Below are positions 30,324-33,800 of a stretch of DNA of 33,800 nt, piece after piece. The stretch comes from Blautia sp. AF19-10LB. GTDB lineage: Bacteria; Bacillota; Clostridia; Lachnospirales; Lachnospiraceae. The translations under genes were made by a program, and so were the position numbers. The notes under the pieces are model-generated. The model saw nothing but the letters and a program-made list of their open reading frames with translations, was not told the DNA's origin and searched no databases. The stretch spans positions 417 to 34,216 of the forward strand of contig NZ_QTWS01000036.1 of NCBI RefSeq assembly GCF_003461245.1. The letters run 5' to 3'. Positions within the stretch are counted from its first letter, which is position 1. Each line of letters opens with the position of its first letter.

Positions 30324-31772
30324 TTAATAAAAACAGACAATCGGCACACTTTCGTCTATCCTATTATAAAGTTCTGCCGCTTTGTCCGCCGGAAGATTAA
30401 TGCATCCATGGGATCCACCACCTTCTCGGAAACGATTTCCTCCAAAGTATGGCTGCCATGAAGCATCATGAAACCCAATCCCCCCATTAAAAGGCATCCA
30501 GTAAGTTACTGGTCTTTCATATTCATATTTCCCATTTTCCAACATCTTTCCTTTCAGCACAGATGGACTTTTCTTGTAATACAGTTGAAAAATTCCCGGT
30601 GGTGTCTGCCGTTCTGCATACTGCATATCTCCTGACACAATATCCGATTCCAAAATGATAGAACCATCCTGATAGTAATATAAATGCTGTGCAGACAGGT
30701 CCACTTCAATATACGTGCTGCCTATATCATTCATACCCCGTGCATTTGCCCGCATAGCGTATACCGGTTCCCGGTTTATCTGTACTCCTGCAATCATTTC
30801 CTGCATAATGGTTTCTATTTCTTTTTCCTGATCGATCTTCCATCCATAAACGGAACTATACACCTGAACAATACGTCCGCTTGTTGTACAAAATTCCCTC
30901 TCTGTATTTACGGTATCATATGTGGCAGCCAACTGTGCCACATATTCTGCCACACACTGTCTCAGTTCATCCTCATTTTTTTGCAGCCGTCCTCTCTCAT
31001 CAAAAATAAGCCAGTTTCTGATCTCGTCTCCCTCCAATGTTACCGTTTCTTCCCCAAATATATATACGATTTTGGTCCGGATCAGATTTTGGCATTCTTC
31101 CAATGAATTTTTAAGATCTGGATCATCTTTCATTACTGCCGCTTTTACATAAACAGTCGGACAGCTATTCAGGTCAATGGTTCTTTTTTTGTCAGTAACC
31201 GCTTCTGACAGTGCCTGATAAGCTCCATTGAAATCCAGGGTATTCCCTTCTGTTTCCGGTACGATTTCAAACTTCGAATCTTTATAAGCTACATAAGCAT
31301 CTTCCGGTGCTGTCTGATTCTCTTTTTTTACACATTCCAGTTTTTCCAGCTGTTCTTTTAACTTCACTTTATCATAGGTCATATTTTCCTTGGCTGTATA
31401 ATTTTGCTTTTTCCAAAATCCCTGAACCCATTTATATGGTTTTTGTTCATCCAGATATTGGGAAATACTGCCATCCGAAACATAACGATATCCGATCAAT
31501 TTTCCATTGATACTCTGTGATTTCAGATTTCTTGCCTTTACTTCCAGCAGATAATCCTCTGCTTTTTTTGCAACCGCCTGTTCTGCCTCTTCCGATGTTT
31601 TTCCAGAACAGTTAATTCCATTGATCGTTGTTCCCCGAAAAAATCTGTCTGAATAGTAATAAGACATTCCTGCATAGCCAGCCATAGCAAAGAACACTAT
31701 GATGACAGTGATCATTATCCACATTTTTTGCTTTCCATTATCCTTACCGGTTATCTCTTTTCTTTTTCCCAT
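30324..31772 (-). CDS. L,D-transpeptidase (YkuD) with PG_binding_4-type N-terminus, 482 aa
   Basis: Cell-wall cross-linking enzyme forming 3-3 peptide bonds. A short basic cytoplasmic start is followed by a membrane anchor at 17-40. An extracytoplasmic region (about 45-335) follows with G-T-T-I-N-G-I-N-C-S-G-K-T and a Y-G-W-K-I-D motif, typical of peptidoglycan-binding-like repeats in such enzymes. The YkuD domain begins near I-E-V-D-L-S-A-Q-H-L-Y-Y and has the catalytic H-D-A-S-W and S-H-G-C-I-N-L-P with C457. ATG at 31772 lies after AGGGGG. Single gene. The gap 31773-31962 holds imperfect hairpins but no gene. Confidence 0.93.
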   Translation of the reverse strand: MGKRKEITGKDNGKQKMWIMITVIIVFFAMAGYAGMSYYYSDRFFRGTTINGINCSGKTSEEAEQAVAKKAEDYLLEVKARNLKSQSINGKLIGYRYVSDGSISQYLDEQKPYKWVQGFWKKQNYTAKENMTYDKVKLKEQLEKLECVKKENQTAPEDAYVAYKDSKFEIVPETEGNTLDFNGAYQALSEAVTDKKRTIDLNSCPTVYVKAAVMKDDPDLKNSLEECQNLIRTKIVYIFGEETVTLEGDEIRNWLIFDERGRLQKNEDELRQCVAEYVAQLAATYDTVNTEREFCTTSGRIVQVYSSVYGWKIDQEKEIETIMQEMIAGVQINREPVYAMRANARGMNDIGSTYIEVDLSAQHLYYYQDGSIILESDIVSGDMQYAERQTPPGIFQLYYKKSPSVLKGKMLENGKYEYERPVTYWMPFNGGIGFHDASWQPYFGGNRFREGGGSHGCINLPADKAAELYNRIDESVPIVCFY

Positions 31773-31962
31773 CCATGCCCCCTGTTTTTAACGATAAACA
31801 GCATTCAGACAGATTTTTTAAATCGTCTGATTTTAATATCTCCGATTTAATAAAAAATAACCAAGGCTGCCGGAAAAAACATTTTCTTTTACAAACAGTA
31901 AGCTGATTTCTACAAAACATTTTCCCTCTGCTCTTTTACGGATAGAAACACCGCATCATCAT

Positions 31963-32292
31963 TTATCTCACATTTTGCACTTTTGGAGTACTTTCGGACA
32001 CTTCAAGCACTTTTTCTGAGAAACGTTCAGGAACTCCTGCCAAGCAAAACGGCAACTCTAAGTTGTATTTTTCCAAGAGTTTCCGGTTCCATAAAATGTC
32101 CCGCGCAGATCCATCCGCTACCAATTTCCCTTGGTTTAAAACCAATACCCGGTCACAGGTTTCCAGTACCAGATCCAGATCATGGGTTGCAATGATCTTT
32201 CCCTTTGCAGGGATCAGTCCCAGCATTGCCTTCATTAGCGTAGAATTCCCTGCACCATTGGCTCCGATCAGACCCACCTGTTCTCCTTTACT
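31963..32292 (-). pseudogene. cbiO: cbiO/ecfA-type ATPase relic with internal deletion and mutated Walker A
   Basis: The frame has K-G-E-Q-V-G-L-I-G-A-N-G-A-G-N-S-T, where the Walker A lysine is replaced by Asn. It then jumps from G-L-I-P-A-K-G-K straight to I-I-A-T-H-D-L-D-L-V, skipping the Q-loop, signature and Walker B. The C-terminus (D-R-V-L-V-L-N-Q-G-K-L) is intact. ATP hydrolysis is impossible. This is what remains of the energising subunit of an ECF-type cobalt/nickel transporter. Confidence 0.88.
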
Positions 32293-32411
32293 GATATGGC
32301 AAGTTTGTTATATTCTTTCTCTGCATAATAAAATTCCCCATGGAATCCCCACAATTCCATACTTTCGTATAATGCAACTGCCCGATCCATGCTTCTTAAG
32401 AGTAGCTGCCC
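32293..32411 (-). pseudogene. cbiQ: cbiQ (EcfT) C-terminal relic
   Basis: Frame G-Q-L-L-L-R-S-M-D-R-A-V-A-L-Y-E-S-M-E-L then G-F-H-G-E-F matches the C-terminus of CbiQ-type transmembrane subunits. Upstream sequence is lost and the frame is shifted against the cbiO relic that follows. It begins directly at the terminator of the galT relic. Confidence 0.65.
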
Positions 32412-32441
32412 TAAAAAAATGGGAGGTTTCACTTACCTCCC
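32412..32441 (-). terminator. intrinsic terminator after galT
   Basis: GGGAGGT (32421-32427) and ACCTCCC (32435-32441) form a 7-bp stem; in the minus direction ATTTTTTTA follows. Canonical form. Confidence 0.85.
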
Positions 32442-32471
32442 ATTTCCCAAAGAATCCTTTTATTTCAATTT

Positions 32472-33119
32472 TTATAATGTTTCAAGAAAACGCATGAATG
32501 CTTCTCTTCCCTCGGTCGTACATTTGTATACTCCTGCATCTTCCAGAACATGGGTAAATACGATTCCAATCTCTTTCTGAAGAATGCCATGGATGTTTTC
32601 TTTTGTGATTTCCGAATATTTCGGAAGGAACTTCTTAACCCACTCTGCATGTTTCGCAATCTGCTCATTTGAAGAAATATCTTTGCCTTCAAGAATATAC
32701 TCTTCCAAAAGTTCCATCTCTCCTTTTAATCTGGCCGGAAGAACGGCAAGACCCATAACTTCGATCAGGCCGATATTCTCTTTTTTAATATGATGATATT
32801 CTGCATGCGGATGATACACACCCAGCGGATGTTCTTCTGTTGTGATGTTGTTCCTTAATGTCAGATCCAGTTCGTAGGTATCACCTACTTTACGTGCAAT
32901 TGGTGTAATTGTATTATGTGGTTCTCCATTGGTCTCAGTATAAATAAATGCTTCTTCATCGGTATAGCCTCTCCATACTTCCAGCACATGTGTTGCCAGA
33001 TCTACCAAACGGTTAGAATCTTTATGGCGAATACGAAGCACAGATAATGGCCATTTTACAATTCCAGCCTCTACATCTTCAAATCCCGGAAGTGCCACGT
33101 GCTGCTCAATTGGTGCTTT
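32472..33119 (-). pseudogene. galT: 3' remnant of class II galT (hexose-1-phosphate uridylyltransferase)
   Basis: The protein begins K-A-P-I-E-Q-H-V-A-L-P-G-F-E-D-V-E-A-G and continues with W-P-L-S-V-L-R, G-E-P-H-N-T-I-T-P-I-A-R, L-R-N-N-I-T-T-E-E-H-P-L-G-V-Y-H-P and H-H-I-K-K-E-N-I-G-L-I-E-V-M-G. These are C-terminal-half sequences of GalT type 2, a family of about 500 residues. The N-terminal half with the catalytic region is absent: the frame meets TAA, which is also the stop of the DUF2500 gene. The GTG at 33098 could give 208 residues, but no active enzyme. In the Leloir pathway the intact protein moves UMP between glucose and galactose phosphates. Confidence 0.88.
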
Positions 33120-33497
33120 TTAACATTTTTCTTCCTCCTGTGCTTCACTTTTAAATTTATATTTTTGGTAACATATATACCGATTTCCCTGATAAGTCAG
33201 CATACCTCGATCGCCTTTTTCCAATTCACGAAAATCTCCCTGTTGCATTTGAAATTCCATCAAACTTCCATCTGTCATCTCAAATACAACGCAAAACCAA
33301 GGTACATGTGATTCAGACTGCATATGGGTATAGATTCCTTGCTTCTTTTCAACTACAGTCGCATCAACAGATTCAACTGCCGCACTGCTGTTATTGCCAA
33401 AACTTAACAACATTTTGGTAAATACAAACATCATGATTATGAGTGCTGCTATACAGATTATAAATGCCATCCTATTTCTCCATTCCAGATATTTCAT
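33120..33497 (-). CDS. DUF2500-like membrane protein, 125 aa
   Basis: N-terminal helix at about 10-33, then a small domain with V-D-A-T-V-V-E-K-K, W-F-C-V-V-F-E-M-T-D-G-S-L-M-E-F and L-E-K-G-D-R-G-M-L-T-Y-Q-G-N-R-Y, the layout of DUF2500 proteins. Function unknown. The start at 33497 lacks a good ribosome binding site and overlaps the araC relic in another frame. Its last codon and stop touch the galT relic, so the C-terminus may have been changed by the rearrangement. Confidence 0.65.
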   Translation of the reverse strand: MKYLEWRNRMAFIICIAALIIMMFVFTKMLLSFGNNSSAAVESVDATVVEKKQGIYTHMQSESHVPWFCVVFEMTDGSLMEFQMQQGDFRELEKGDRGMLTYQGNRYICYQKYKFKSEAQEEEKC

Positions 33498-33647
33498 CCC
33501 GGGTCTGACTTATATATTGTTCATGATAAAGATTCCGGTATTCCCTTGACGTCACTTTATATCTTTCACGAAATCCCCTGTTAAATGTCCTTTGGCTCTC
33601 AACTCCTGCATCCAGGCAAATGTCTGTGATGCTCTTACCAGTACATT
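33473..33647 (-). pseudogene. AraC-family regulator, C-terminal HTH relic
   Basis: The frame K-S-I-T-D-I-C-L-D-A-G-V-E-S-Q-R-T-F-N then R-G-F-R-E-R-Y-K-V-T-S-R-E-Y-R is the second helix-turn-helix of AraC-type regulators. It meets a TAA upstream near 33647 and stops at 33473. The rest of the gene is missing. The remainder to 33800 shows an AAAGGAG and AT-rich sequence but no gene. Confidence 0.8.
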
Positions 33648-33800
33648 CCAATTAATCTCCTGCAAGTTTTGTCTACTTTTTCTTCCCATTTGGCAAGTAA
33701 TATACGTCTTCTGATATTATAATGTGCTTGTAAGATAAAGAAAGGAGCTTCTTGTATAATTCAAATATAGGGAATTCCGAGAAAGAAGGTTGAGAAAAAA

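Noticed and set aside
1..33800. tRNA or rRNA genes, for example as an insertion target
   Set aside because: No tRNA-like cloverleaf or rRNA sequence was noticed by eye; the element target is a protein gene.

Overview
This window reads as a chromosomal segment of a low-to-mid GC anaerobic Firmicute, most likely a gut Lachnospiraceae-type Clostridium relative. The support is YjdF with its riboswitch-like leader, a class II galT relic, BIG_2, YkuD and SUKH genes, strong GGAGG ribosome binding sites, and a Tn4451/TndX-style mobilizable element. Nearly all genes lie on the minus strand. No rRNA, tRNA or CRISPR array was seen.

Layout. (1) Positions 1-5640 hold a BIG_2 surface-protein relic and a complete two-component system plus FtsX-type ABC exporter (response regulator, kinase, ATPase, permease) with its own promoter, leader hairpins, internal terminator and tandem operator. 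(2) Positions 6480-20125 are a 13.6 kb integrative mobilizable element. It carries a large serine recombinase, a TnpW-like protein, a GTCAACC repeat cluster, VirE-type and CHC2 primases, a MobQ-type relaxase, a DUF3847 accessory protein, an oriT with a recognisable nic region, a small cysteine protein, an excisionase-like protein, a DUF6076-like zinc protein, and a second response regulator/kinase/ABC exporter as cargo. (3) Positions 20126-33800 are host-like DNA: yjdF, an unrecognised cysteine-rich protein, a SUKH protein, a large DUF4209/HEPN-motif protein, a response regulator/kinase/lipoprotein operon, and an L,D-transpeptidase. These are followed by a gene graveyard containing a truncated YhcG nuclease, cbiQ-cbiO relics, a 5'-less galT and an araC tail.

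The central observation is that the element sits inside one gene. The 45-codon HTH fragment at 20100-20237 and the 275-codon membrane/DUF2007 fragment at 5635-6462 are the two halves of one XRE-type membrane regulator. They are split in the conserved W-E-T-G motif, with GTTTCCC at both junctions. Joining them gives an uninterrupted protein of about 318 residues. The element thus disconnects a membrane HTH regulator lying just upstream of a host two-component/ABC system, while importing a paralogous two-component/ABC system under its own operator, TGTWACA-N5-CGGACATTT.

Within the element, recombinase and excisionase would handle excision, relaxase plus oriT handle mobilization by a helper conjugation machine (none is encoded here), and CHC2/VirE proteins probably support replication of the excised form. 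The cargo response regulator probably activates its own promoter and the ABC promoter through identical box-to-minus-10 spacing.
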